Assembly (NCBI RefSeq): GCF_002221505.1
Contig: NZ_CP011036.1
Location: forward strand, 2,294,001-2,358,000
DNA from: Pseudoalteromonas nigrifaciens
GTDB lineage: Bacteria > Pseudomonadota > Gammaproteobacteria > Enterobacterales > Alteromonadaceae
Length of the DNA: 64,000 nt
Direction of reading: 5' to 3'
Shown: positions 8,190 through 17,133 of the stretch, in pieces
Position numbering within the stretch: position 1 is the first letter of the stretch
Layout of the letters: each line of letters begins with the position of its first letter
The notes under the pieces: generated by a model
What the model was told of the DNA's origin: nothing
Database searches by the model: none
What the model saw: only the letters and a program-made list of their open reading frames with translations
Translations under genes and position numbers: made by a program

Positions 8190-9572
8190 TTAATTTTTAT
8201 AAAAGTAACTATCTTTCGTTATGCTAATGCTCGGATCTTCTTCTGCAAAAATAATAAATTTAACTTTACTTACCTTGTTTGAAATATCAAAGCCATCTGC
8301 AGTCACCGTTACGGGTATACGCCTCATCATTCCAGGTTGAATTAGTGTTGTATCTGGGCTAGTTAATTTAGCCTCTGCTAAGCCTGATATAGCAATAGTG
8401 TAGTGCAATGTTTGTTGGGTTTTATTTATAATCGTTAACGTATAAGGGTTTTCTACTAACCCCTCATAATTTACTCTGTACAAGGCGCCTCTATCGCGCA
8501 GTACCGAGGCTTCAATTGGTGTTCTTTGTGCCACCCAAGCAAACATAGCTACAATTAGCATCACGGTCAAAACACCATATCCAACCAATTTAAGCCTAAA
8601 AGGGTTGGTTTTTTTACCCGCCATTTGCTCTCCACTAGCGTATTTTATTAACCCTTTTTCATAACCAAATTTATTCATAGTATCGTCGCAAGCATCAATA
8701 CATAAGCCACAGTTTATACATTCATATTGCAAACCATTTCGAATATCTATTCCAGCTGGGCATACCTCTACACATAAATTACAATCTACGCAGTCACCTA
8801 AGTTAAGTGCTTTTGGGTCGGCCTTACGTTTACGTGGGCCGCGGTTTTCACCGCGTGCGCTATCGTAAGTAACCACGAGTGTATCTTTATCAAACATAAC
8901 CGATTGAAAACGCGAATACGGACACGCCACAGTACACATTTTTTCACGTAAAAACCCTGCGTTACCATATGTACACAAAGCAAATAAAAACACCCAAAAG
9001 CTGGTAATACCCGACCACTCAAAAGTAAGCATTTCTAAGTACAATGTTTTTGCGGGTATAAAATAAGTTAAAAATGAAGTGGCAGTTAATAGTGATAGCA
9101 CCAACCAAGCACTGTGTTTAGTAAGCTTTTTACGCCATTTGGTAAAACCCCATGCAGATTTATCAAGCTGTATACGCTGATTACGTGTGCCTTCAACGCG
9201 TTGCTCAACCCACGAAAACATCAACATCCAAATAGTTTGAGGGCAAGTATAACCACACCAAACGCGGCCTAACCAGTTGGTTACAAAAAATAGCGCAAAG
9301 GCCCCCACCATAAACAACATGGCTACAATAATAAAATCTTGCGGGAATAAAGTTAAAGTGAAAATAGTAAACTTTTGCGTTGCTACATCTAATAGCACCG
9401 CTTGTTGGCCGTTATATTGGATCCACGGTATTGCAATAAACGTAAGCATTAATAACCAGCCTAAGTTACGGCGTATACGTTGAAAAAAGCCTTTTTGCTC
9501 ACGTATATAAATTGGCCCTTCGCTTTTGTAGGGCTTGATGATCATATCTTCTTCTTTAATATCAAACTTCAT
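8190..9572 (-). CDS. ccoG: Cytochrome c oxidase accessory protein CcoG (FixG/RdxA)
   Basis: A membrane-bound polyferredoxin of 460 residues that in other bacteria supports cbb3-type oxidase maturation, probably by reducing copper. Transmembrane segments alternate with GRVWCGYTCPQTIWM and MCTVACPYSRFQ. The two ferredoxin-type [4Fe-4S] motifs are CVDCNLCVEVCP and CINCGLCIDACD, and the C-terminal immunoglobulin-like FixG domain covers the last 120 residues. The cbb3 structural genes (ccoNOQP) are not in this window. A sigma-54-type promoter lies 40-54 bases upstream of the ATG, and behind it are two palindromes shared with the adjacent sigma-54 activator gene, which suggests unusual control of ccoG. 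Confidence 0.95.
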   Translation of the reverse strand: MKFDIKEEDMIIKPYKSEGPIYIREQKGFFQRIRRNLGWLLMLTFIAIPWIQYNGQQAVLLDVATQKFTIFTLTLFPQDFIIVAMLFMVGAFALFFVTNWLGRVWCGYTCPQTIWMLMFSWVEQRVEGTRNQRIQLDKSAWGFTKWRKKLTKHSAWLVLSLLTATSFLTYFIPAKTLYLEMLTFEWSGITSFWVFLFALCTYGNAGFLREKMCTVACPYSRFQSVMFDKDTLVVTYDSARGENRGPRKRKADPKALNLGDCVDCNLCVEVCPAGIDIRNGLQYECINCGLCIDACDDTMNKFGYEKGLIKYASGEQMAGKKTNPFRLKLVGYGVLTVMLIVAMFAWVAQRTPIEASVLRDRGALYRVNYEGLVENPYTLTIINKTQQTLHYTIAISGLAEAKLTSPDTTLIQPGMMRRIPVTVTADGFDISNKVSKVKFIIFAEEDPSISITKDSYFYKN

Positions 9573-9611
9573 AGTACTTACTTAAACATAACGGATGTTA
9601 GTTAAGTATTT

Positions 9612-9626
9612 GCAACTTTCAGACCA
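9612..9626 (-). promoter_or_regulatory. Candidate sigma-54 (-24/-12) promoter of ccoG
   Basis: Read on the minus strand the sequence is TGGTCTGAAAGTTGC, which keeps the invariant GG (-24) and GC (-12) with the required 10-base gap and a TTGC -12 element. The predicted start, about 12 bases on, would give a leader of roughly 28 bases before ccoG. The same stretch lies in a perfect 7-bp inverted repeat CTTTCAG/CTGAAAG (9616-9635). Confidence 0.55.
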
Positions 9627-9689
9627 AACTGAAAGCAAAGGCATTGCATTGATATTTAAGTGATTTACTTATTATTAAAAACCTCAAAC

Positions 9690-9724
9690 TCGCGAAATAA
9701 AGCGATCCTCGCGATATATCACGA
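9690..9724. promoter_or_regulatory. Two tandem TCGCGA palindromes, putative enhancer sites
   Basis: The two 16-bp sites are TCGCGAAATAAAGCGA (9690-9705) and TCGCGATATATCACGA (9709-9724). They have the same layout as the site at 11148 and are centred 19 bp apart, about 65-110 bp upstream of the candidate sigma-54 promoter of ccoG, the distance usual for a bacterial enhancer. The second overlaps the end of the activator gene. Confidence 0.5.
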
Positions 9725-11137
9725 GATCTTGCTAATCCCTAACTTGTGCATTTTAGAGCGTAAGGTACTCTCTGGCATACCAAGTTTTGCAGCGGCCCCT
9801 TTACTCCCCGATATTTGCCAAGCCGACAGCTTAAGCACAGTAATAATATGCTGTTTTTGCATTTCATTGAGCGTTAATGCTGGGTTTATAGTACTTTGTG
9901 ATATTGCTTGTAATGGCTGACTTAATTGTAAAACGGCTTGCTTAGACAAAATGGCCTCGCGCTCTAGTACATTTTGTAACTCTCTAATATTGCCTGGCCA
10001 GTCATAAGCTTGTAGTTGAGAAATTGCCTTATTACTTAATCCCTTAAGCTGCTTAGTTAAACGTTTATTTAACTGCACTATTAAATTACTACATAAATAA
10101 GGAATATCTTCCTTGCGCTCTTTCAGCGCTGGCACTTTTATAGGAAATACATTTAAGCGATAGTATAAATCGATTCTAAAACTGCCTTTTTGCACCATTT
10201 CCCATAGATCGCGGTTAGTTGCTGCAATAACGCGAATATCTACCTTTAATGTATTGCTTGCCCCAACACGTTCAAATTCTTGCTCTTGCAACACTCTAAG
10301 CAACTTACTTTGCGCTTCAAGCGGCAGCTCTGCTATTTCATCTAAAAATAAGGTACCTTTGTCGGCTAGTTCAAAACGCCCTTTACGGCGCTCATTAGCA
10401 CCAGTAAACGCGCCTTTCTCATGGCCAAACAGCTCTGACTCTAATAAGCTTGGCGTAAATGCTGCGCAGTTCACTTTTATAAAGGGCTGTTTATTACGCT
10501 TACTTAATCTGTATAGGTTTCGGGCAACCAGCTCTTTACCTGTACCATTTTCGCCTAAAATAAGCACTGTGGTATCGGTTTCGCTCACTAACTTAATTTG
10601 CTCTAACATGGTTTGAAACACGTGGCTTTTACCTACTAAGCCAGAGTCTTGCCAATCTTCGTTTAATTCTGCTATTAAATAATTATTTTCATCTTGTAAC
10701 TGTTCACTCAAATGTTTTACTTGTGCAAGTGCATCTTGTAATGCATTTTGTGTTTGTTGCTGCTGAGAAATATCGCGAAATACCGCTACCGCACCTATCA
10801 ATTCATTATTTCGATAAACTGGTGTCGATGTGTACTCAACAGGGAAAGAGCTGCCATCTTTGCGCCAAAAAACTTCGTTTTTCACTTCACGACGTTTACC
10901 GTCAAACATGGTGCAATATATTTGGCATTCGTCGGCTGGATAAGGCGTGCCATCGGCATGAGTATGATGATGGTATTGATGAATTTTTTTACCTAATAGT
11001 GTCTCTGCACTCCAGCCTGTCATGCGCTCGGCCGCAGGGTTAACAAACACGGCATTACCCGACAGATCAAAGCCATAAATTCCTTCGCCCACTGCGTTGA
11101 GTAATAAACTAGGATCGTTTAAAAATTGTTTTATCAT
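9719..11137 (-). CDS. PAS - AAA+ - Fis sigma-54-dependent transcriptional activator
   Basis: A 472-residue NtrC/NifA-type activator. The N-terminal PAS domain (about residues 5-125) carries an His-rich signature, IHQYHHHTHADGTPYP followed by ECQIYC, and ends in VFRDIS. A coiled-coil linker follows, then the AAA+ domain with Walker A GENGTGKE, the sigma-54 contact loop ESELFGHEKGAFTGA, Walker B GTLFLDEIAEL and RVIAATNRDL. The C-terminus (GAAAKLGMPESTLRSKMHKLGI) is a Fis-type helix-turn-helix. I choose the ATG at 11137, with GAGGGC just upstream, over 11167. It lies directly upstream of ccoG on the same strand. A perfect-arm TCGCGA palindrome overlaps its leader, so it probably represses itself. 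Confidence 0.9.
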   Translation of the reverse strand: MIKQFLNDPSLLLNAVGEGIYGFDLSGNAVFVNPAAERMTGWSAETLLGKKIHQYHHHTHADGTPYPADECQIYCTMFDGKRREVKNEVFWRKDGSSFPVEYTSTPVYRNNELIGAVAVFRDISQQQQTQNALQDALAQVKHLSEQLQDENNYLIAELNEDWQDSGLVGKSHVFQTMLEQIKLVSETDTTVLILGENGTGKELVARNLYRLSKRNKQPFIKVNCAAFTPSLLESELFGHEKGAFTGANERRKGRFELADKGTLFLDEIAELPLEAQSKLLRVLQEQEFERVGASNTLKVDIRVIAATNRDLWEMVQKGSFRIDLYYRLNVFPIKVPALKERKEDIPYLCSNLIVQLNKRLTKQLKGLSNKAISQLQAYDWPGNIRELQNVLEREAILSKQAVLQLSQPLQAISQSTINPALTLNEMQKQHIITVLKLSAWQISGSKGAAAKLGMPESTLRSKMHKLGISKIS

Positions 11138-11147
11138 AAAATAGCCC

Positions 11148-11163
11148 TCGCGAAATATCGCGA
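11148..11163. promoter_or_regulatory. TCGCGA-N4-TCGCGA palindrome, putative autoregulatory operator
   Basis: TCGCGAAATATCGCGA lies 10 bases upstream of the activator ATG and touches its ribosome-binding site. Two further copies stand between this gene and ccoG. A CATAAT box just upstream (minus strand) could be the -10 of a sigma-70 promoter. Confidence 0.5.
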
Positions 11164-11280
11164 TCATTATGACAATTTAATTAAAAAAGTGCACTGCAAA
11201 AATTATTATTAGTAATTAATAGCGCTGGAGGAAGGGAGTGACAATAGAATTACGAAAATACAAAAATTTATGACAAAAAA

Positions 11281-11317
11281 TAAAGCCTAGTTACATTATT
11301 ATGCTAACTAGGCTTTA
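11281..11317 (-). terminator. Terminator downstream of DUF1439 gene
   Basis: TAAAGCCTAGTTA pairs with TAACTAGGCTTTA; on the minus strand the hairpin is followed by ATTTTTTG. Confidence 0.75.
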
Positions 11318-11329
11318 TTTACAACTAAC

Positions 11330-11884
11330 TTAAAGGCGTGGAACCAATTTTATAGCGCCTGCAACCACTTTCATATCAAGTGGTAGTTTACTTAGCAAGG
11401 CCATTTTAGGATCGTTCATATTTAGCTCATACACTGGGTTTACAGCTAAAAAGCGGTTAATAATATCCATAGCTTGTTCGTCTAGCGCACCTAAATTACC
11501 TTTAAAACCACCAGCATCAACACTCGAATCTAGTAATTTTATATTACGTAAAAACACCGCTTTTTTCTCGCTGTCGTAAAATGGGCTACCTTCTATTTGC
11601 AGCTTTAAGCGTACTGGGTATTTTAATGCAAAAGCACTAATGTTAGCGCTTGAATCGGCGCCTAGCACTACAACATCACGATTTTCTGGACCAATATTTA
11701 CACTCACATCGTTTACATCAAACTCTACTGGTAATCCCATTAAACTTACCTGTTCGCTTAATTTAGGAAGCTGTTTTGTTAATAACGACTCCACGTCGGC
11801 GTTAGTAAATGAATAAACAGACATTCCTTGTGTAGCGTTACATGCAGTTAAAAATAATGCGGCAATAATAAATAATATTTTCAT
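11330..11884 (-). CDS. DUF1439 family lipoprotein (YceB-like)
   Basis: A 184-residue lipoprotein with a short signal ending in the lipobox LTAC (Cys15). The body (YSFTNADVESLLTKQLPKL, ... NRDVVVLGADSSANI..., LKYPVRLKLQIEGSPFYD) matches the YceB/DUF1439 pattern, a TULIP-like fold lipoprotein of unknown role at the envelope. It stands alone, with its own terminator. Confidence 0.8.
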   Translation of the reverse strand: MKILFIIAALFLTACNATQGMSVYSFTNADVESLLTKQLPKLSEQVSLMGLPVEFDVNDVSVNIGPENRDVVVLGADSSANISAFALKYPVRLKLQIEGSPFYDSEKKAVFLRNIKLLDSSVDAGGFKGNLGALDEQAMDIINRFLAVNPVYELNMNDPKMALLSKLPLDMKVVAGAIKLVPRL

Positions 11885-11922
11885 AAAAAAACTCTCTAAA
11901 TTATTATAAGTGATGGGTATAA

Positions 11923-11946
11923 AAAAGCCGCTTACGAGCGGCTTTT
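11923..11946. terminator. Terminator downstream of DUF349 gene
   Basis: AAAAGCCGCT-TACG-AGCGGCTTTT hairpin with flanking A and T runs. Confidence 0.8.
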
Positions 11947-11978
11947 AAAAGAGTAATACTCTATTAGGTGTAACTACA

Positions 11979-14660
11979 CTAAGCTGTAAAAACAGCCTTT
12001 AGCCGTGCTAGTGTGTCAGCATCAACTGAACCTTCACTGAGCGCTAACAACTGCTTTAAATAATAGCTTATATCTGCATGTTCGCCACGATGCTTATCAT
12101 CTAACATGGCAACTTGCTCTGCCATTCTTTGCATTGCATCATTACTACTTACATTAGCTAAAATTTCCATTCTAGTAAGTAACTGTGCGCTACTAAGTGA
12201 TGTTTTAAGTGCAGCTTGGTACTGGCTCGGTATCGCTTCATTATTTTCAAGAGCGTTAAATAAGGCCACTAAATTAGCTTGTTCGGCTTTGCTCGTTAGC
12301 CCTGCAAGCTTCTCTTCTATGGCGCTAAGTAACGACGTTACTTTTGGCGATAGTGACTTAAACTGGGTATACCCTTTAACTTTAGTTTCTAAGTCGTGTA
12401 ATTGCGCTTTTTCGTTAATTTGACCCAGCGCCAATTCAAGTTCGTTAAGCTCAGCGACTACTTGCTTGTCGTTTTCGCTTTGATCTAACTTTTGCTGTTC
12501 AAACTCGCTACTGCGTTTAGTAAAAGTTTCGTCGTTAAATTGACGAAATTTTTGCCATAAGGCATTTTCAGCTTTTAAGCCGGCAAAGCCAATTGCTTGC
12601 CACTGCTGCTGTAATTGTTTTAGCTCTTGGCATGCTGCTGCTAGGTCATCACTTTGTGATAATTGCTGCGCTTGCTCTACTAATGCATTTTTAAGTGTAG
12701 CATTGCCTTTATGAAACGCATTTAACGCCGCTAGCACACGCTGCTGCTCGTTTTTGTAACGATCGTTTAATACACGGTACGTTTTAGGGTCAACTTTACC
12801 CACACTACGCCATGCTTTGTTTAAACGATTGTATTGGCTTTCAAACTGCTTCCAATCAAAACCCTGCTCGTCAGTTGCGAGTAAGTGCAGTGCATGCATG
12901 TCAGCAATAATACTTTCGCGCTGCGCTTTTGACGCTTCACGTTGTACTTCTTGCTCTGCAAAATAGTTACGGCAAGGTGCAAACAATAATTCGATTTTTT
13001 GATCAAATTGCTCACCTTGTTGCTTTTCTTCGTCTGTATCTAAGCGGCCAAGCTCATTCCAACGTTTACGCAACACTTTAACTTGATCAGCCCGTTGCTG
13101 GGGATCTACGCACTCCTCTAAAGCGAGCGTGCTAACTTCTTCAAGTAATGCTTCGCGCTTTGGTGCTGCAGCATATTTTTGCCAATCTTTGGCGTCAGCT
13201 AGCTGCGCTTCTAAATCGGTTTTTAAGCTTACAAGTGGTTGCTGATACTGCTCAGTTAAGGTATTAAATAACTCTTCAAAGCCTTTAAACACACCAAATG
13301 CAACGTTAAAACGACCTTCTTCTATTAGGCGCTTTACATCACGGGCTTTGCGTTTAGCTTGGCTTTGATTTTTTTCAAGCGGTTTTATCAACTCGTTCAT
13401 TGGCACTAAAAATTGCTTTTTATGCGCATTAAGTTGTGTTTTAAACGTACCTTGCAATGCACTATCTAATATATTTAGATGATTACGCGCTGCTTTAAAA
13501 CCACTATTAAATGCAGCTAGGGTTTCGTCGTATTGGGCTAAATCGGCTGCTGGTTTTATTTCACACAGTGCAGCAAATGCCAGCTTATAATCTTTAATAG
13601 CAGACGTTAGCTCAGGTAATTTAGCTACTTGAGTAAATGACTTTTCTAACTTATTAATAACCTGCTTTGATTGCGGGTTATTGGCTAACTCTGTTTCATT
13701 TATTGCTTGTTGAGCCTGCGCTACTTTTGCATCAAGCCAATCTTGCTGAATTTGCTCTGGCGTTTCTAGGCCAAGTTGTAATGCATTTTCAATTTCTTCA
13801 CTTAAAGCTTCAAGCGTTGCTAATGCCAACAGTTGACGCTGTTGTAGTGCAAGTAATTGCTGCTCTTTTTCGTGCTCACTGCGAAGCTGTGCAATATGGG
13901 CATTTAGCTTTTCGGTAATTGTGCTGTACTTTTCGTTTAACAGTTTTACTTGCTCAGTGCTAAGCCATTTAAGCTCTAAGGCTTGCCATTGCGCCATTAA
14001 CTCACCGGCTTTTGGGTTGACTAATGCAAAATCATTTTTATCGCGCAGCGCATTTAGCTTAGCTAAAATAACACGGGTTTCCCCCCCAACTTGCGCTGGC
14101 ATTTCAATTGCTAAACGCTCGTTTTCTAAATGCGTGTTAAGCGCTGTTTTAGCACTGTTTTGTGCATGCTTTAATAATGGTTTAGTTAACTGGTGGGTAA
14201 TAACCAGCTCAACTAGTTGCGCTTGTAACTCTTCGCTGCCCTCTTTAAAGGCTTTTTCTATTAGTTTAGGGTTTCCTAGGCGCTTTAGTAACTTAACCCG
14301 CACTTGCAACTCTTTTTCTGCAAAGGCAAGTTTTTCAAGGGTTTTTACTGGTGCAAAACGCTCTATATATTCGCTTTTAATTTGCGGCGACAGTGTACTT
14401 TCGCTACTTAAAACAGCGGTAGATATTTGTTGTTCAGCAATATCTTTTAATGCTTGATCTTGTTTATAAGCTTTCCACCACAGTGGCAAGTCGTTTACTT
14501 TTTGCAGTGCCTTACGACGAATTTCTGCTGAGCTATCTTCCAGCGCTAAAGTGCTTAAAATTATTGCGTCGCGTTGTACATCTAATTTTTCGATTGCGTC
14601 TAGACGTACTTGCAGCTTTGGGTGTTTCCATTTTGGCGTAAAAAGGTGTTTAAAGATCAT
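11979..14660 (-). CDS. DUF349 repeat protein
   Basis: A very long, highly charged and mostly helical cytosolic protein of 893 residues. It contains several copies of the DUF349 unit, for example WQKYAAAPKREALLEEV, LRKRWNELGRLD, LNKAWRSVGKVD and LQQQWQAIGFAG, each with a W...W/R...G pattern. The N-terminus (WKHPKLQVRLDAIEKL) looks like HEAT-type repeats. No biochemical function is firmly established for the family. The ATG at 14660 overlaps the last codons of the yeaC-like gene (shared bases 14650-14660), so the two are translationally coupled; the upstream in-frame start would be a GTG. Confidence 0.8.
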   Translation of the reverse strand: MIFKHLFTPKWKHPKLQVRLDAIEKLDVQRDAIILSTLALEDSSAEIRRKALQKVNDLPLWWKAYKQDQALKDIAEQQISTAVLSSESTLSPQIKSEYIERFAPVKTLEKLAFAEKELQVRVKLLKRLGNPKLIEKAFKEGSEELQAQLVELVITHQLTKPLLKHAQNSAKTALNTHLENERLAIEMPAQVGGETRVILAKLNALRDKNDFALVNPKAGELMAQWQALELKWLSTEQVKLLNEKYSTITEKLNAHIAQLRSEHEKEQQLLALQQRQLLALATLEALSEEIENALQLGLETPEQIQQDWLDAKVAQAQQAINETELANNPQSKQVINKLEKSFTQVAKLPELTSAIKDYKLAFAALCEIKPAADLAQYDETLAAFNSGFKAARNHLNILDSALQGTFKTQLNAHKKQFLVPMNELIKPLEKNQSQAKRKARDVKRLIEEGRFNVAFGVFKGFEELFNTLTEQYQQPLVSLKTDLEAQLADAKDWQKYAAAPKREALLEEVSTLALEECVDPQQRADQVKVLRKRWNELGRLDTDEEKQQGEQFDQKIELLFAPCRNYFAEQEVQREASKAQRESIIADMHALHLLATDEQGFDWKQFESQYNRLNKAWRSVGKVDPKTYRVLNDRYKNEQQRVLAALNAFHKGNATLKNALVEQAQQLSQSDDLAAACQELKQLQQQWQAIGFAGLKAENALWQKFRQFNDETFTKRSSEFEQQKLDQSENDKQVVAELNELELALGQINEKAQLHDLETKVKGYTQFKSLSPKVTSLLSAIEEKLAGLTSKAEQANLVALFNALENNEAIPSQYQAALKTSLSSAQLLTRMEILANVSSNDAMQRMAEQVAMLDDKHRGEHADISYYLKQLLALSEGSVDADTLARLKAVFTA

Positions 14661-14931
14661 GTTCACTAAACCTAGCTATTTCGTTATCTGAGTTAAATTC
14701 TTTTTGCAGTTGTGCTTTTGTTTTTTGCACCATTTCGCCATTTGCACCAATAGTAAATTGCTCATTCGATTGAGCAACTTTTGCTTGATACAACATAACT
14801 AACTGCACTGTTTGCTGTTTTTGTTCATCTGATAAAGGAGTGCCATCTGGCCATTTGCCAGTTGCTGCTCCGTATTGCAAACGTTCAAATAATTCTGGGG
14901 TAATATTTTGTACAAGATTGTCGATATTCAT
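14650..14931 (-). CDS. YeaC-like DUF1315 protein
   Basis: A 93-residue protein with the family's core: NIDNLVQNITPELFERLQYGAATGKWPDGTPLSDEQ. This family is small, cytosolic and uncharacterised in gammaproteobacteria. It overlaps the DUF349 gene start by about 11 bases and lies two bases after the zinc-ribbon gene, so the three form an operon. Confidence 0.85.
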   Translation of the reverse strand: MNIDNLVQNITPELFERLQYGAATGKWPDGTPLSDEQKQQTVQLVMLYQAKVAQSNEQFTIGANGEMVQKTKAQLQKEFNSDNEIARFSEHDL

Positions 14932-14932
14932 G

Positions 14933-15259
14933 TCATTTTTTCTTTTTTAGAGTCACTAAAATAATACGATTAATAAGGTACCAAATACACCCCACGCCAA
15001 TAGCGATGGTGTAAGCATACCACTGAGGTGTTTTTTCTTGCGGTTGTAAGAAGTACAAACAGAAAAAACCGCCTAAAAATAGGATAAGTGCTAAAAATGA
15101 GTGAGTTATAAACATTTGCTGTTTTTTAATTCGCTGCTCACGTTGAAGCTGTTGAACTTGCTCATTATTTAAGTCGGCAACGTTACTTTCGCAATGCGGA
15201 CATTGCGCGTGTTTATCTGATATTGATTTGGCACATTTAGGGCAACGGATAATCGCCAT
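14933..15259 (-). CDS. Zinc-ribbon membrane protein
   Basis: A 108-residue protein with an N-terminal zinc ribbon CPKC-(11)-CPHC, a charged helix (EQVQQLQREQRIKKQQ) and two transmembrane helices (FLALILFLGGFFCLYFL and AIAIGV-type segment). The open frame extends upstream to 15358, but the ATG at 15259 has a GGAGAG site upstream and begins right before the ribbon. The longer frame would also run through the terminator of the neighbouring symporter. Function is unknown; first gene of the YeaC/DUF349 operon. Confidence 0.65.
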   Translation of the reverse strand: MAIIRCPKCAKSISDKHAQCPHCESNVADLNNEQVQQLQREQRIKKQQMFITHSFLALILFLGGFFCLYFLQPQEKTPQWYAYTIAIGVGCIWYLINRIILVTLKKKK

Positions 15260-15284
15260 ACATCTCTCCATACTACGCATAAAA

Positions 15285-15304
15285 AAAGCGCCTTGCGGCG
15301 CCTT
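15285..15304 (-). terminator. Terminator of the AGCS symporter gene
   Basis: GGCGC-GCAA-GCGCC hairpin followed by TTTTTTT on the minus strand, 14 bases after the symporter stop. Confidence 0.8.
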
Positions 15305-15317
15305 TATTGTACTTGTT

Positions 15318-16985
15318 TTATTTCTCGTTGTCTTTTTTGAATTTGACCCAGTAGTCATCTACCGATTCTTTCATCTCTTTACGCAATAACATAATGCCAA
15401 TTAAGTTAGGTAGTGTCATTACAACAATAGCCACTGCCGCTAACTTCCATACCAAGGTAGTATCGGCGAACGATGCCCAAAAGAATGCAGCCACATAAAA
15501 TACGCGATACGGCATTACTGAGCGATGCCCTAATAAGTAAATCATTGCGCGATCTCCATAGTACGACCAAGCAATGGCAGTAGAGAACGCAAACAGCAAT
15601 AAGCCTATTGATACAATGTACTGGCCACTATCGCCAAAGTAACCACGTTTAAAAGCCTTGGTAGTTAGCTCTGCTGAATGTACCAATGATTTGCCCACTA
15701 AACTAATGCTGTCATCTGTTGGCATGCCATCTATTACTTCTACAACACCTGTATATTTGTGCTTTTCAGTAATACCAAAGCGTACATCCTCTGCAATTGA
15801 GCGTGAATGTAGTACCGTAAAACCTGTACTCAATGCCTCACCATTAACCACTTCAATATTGCCGGTAAACGTCTCTATATTACTTTTTTGACCATTAAGA
15901 TATTTATAGAGGTCTTCGCGCTGTGTTTGGTTTTCTTCTGTGTAATCGCCTTTAATAATACTCATAGCCGAGCGCTCAAAATGAGTTTGAAATTTTTCAT
16001 TCCACACCCCCGAGGATAAAATAACCAACCCCGTAAGCGTACAAATAATAATGGTATCGATAAAAGGTTCTAGGATAGATACTATACCCTCTGATACTGG
16101 CTCATCAGCTTTTGCCGAAGCATGCGCTATAGGCGCAGAACCTTGACCCGCTTCGTTAGAGAATAAACCACGGTTTACACCCCGGTTAAACGCATAAGCA
16201 AATGACGCCCCCAAGAAGCCACCTGCGGCAGCAGAGCCAGAAAATGCGTCCATAAATACAGCAGAAAATGAAGGACCGATGTTTTCAGCGTTATAAAAAA
16301 TAACAGCCAGAGCACCAATAATATAAATAGCCGCCATTAACGGTACTACGCGTGATGTAATTGCTGCAATACGCTTAATGCCGCCTAATATAACCAAGGC
16401 AAGTAAAATAGATAACACTGCACCTGTGGCCATAGGCGCAAAACCAAAGGTGGCTTCCATACCTTGTGCAATATTATTAATTTGTGGCAGGCTGCCTGTA
16501 CCAAACGAGCTAATTACAGTGGCTACGGCAAATAAAATGGCCAGCCATTTCATGTTAAGGCGTTTATCCATGTAATACATTGGGCCGCCAGACATAGTGC
16601 CATCTTCAGTTTTTTCACGGTATTTATGCGACAAGGTAACTTCTACAAACTTGGTAGTCATACCAAAAAATGCGGTCATCCACATCCAAAACAACGCCGC
16701 AGGCCCACCAATTGATATAGCCAGTGCTACGCCACCAATATTACCTGTGCCTACTGTGCCCGATAGTGCTGTAGCAAGTGCTTGAAAGTGAGTGGTATCC
16801 CCTTCTGTATCTTTTTTATCAAACTTACCCGAAACAACTTGGCAAGCATGTTTAAAATACCGTATTTGGGGAAATTTTAAATAAATAGTAAAAAATAAAC
16901 CAACCCCTAATAACACATAAGGAAACCATACTGCTCCTCCTAACATGCCATCTAGGCTATCTAAAAGTTGTCCGAATGCATCCAC
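15318..16985 (-). CDS. Sodium:alanine/glycine symporter (AGCS family)
   Basis: A 555-residue inner-membrane transporter. The family signatures [32 protein letters not shown] and [26 protein letters not shown] are all present, and about ten hydrophobic segments can be traced. It is longer than the usual ~450-540 because of an extra hydrophilic segment (about residues 335-425, with the [24 protein letters not shown] region). It imports alanine or glycine with sodium, as known for the family. A second, shorter paralogue is at 34777. Confidence 0.9.
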
Positions 16986-17094
16986 GCTAAATTCCTCTTA
17001 TTATTTTATTTTGAAATTGCTGACTAAACATTCGTTAAGCCACAGTTTATTGTGCCGTTGCGCACTTGTTATTTTTGTAAGTGTTGTAACAAAA

Positions 17095-17120
17095 AAGGGC
17101 AACATTTTAATGTTGCCCTT
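17095..17120. terminator. Terminator of the M14 peptidase gene
   Basis: AAGGGCAACA-TTTTAA-TGTTGCCCTT hairpin followed by TTTTTT on the minus strand. Confidence 0.85.
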
Positions 17121-17133
17121 ACCTTATACTAAT

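Noticed and set aside
9645..9665. Fnr/Anr box upstream of ccoG (TTGAT-N4-...)
   Set aside because: TTGATATTTAAGTG keeps only the first half of the consensus; too weak to list as a site.
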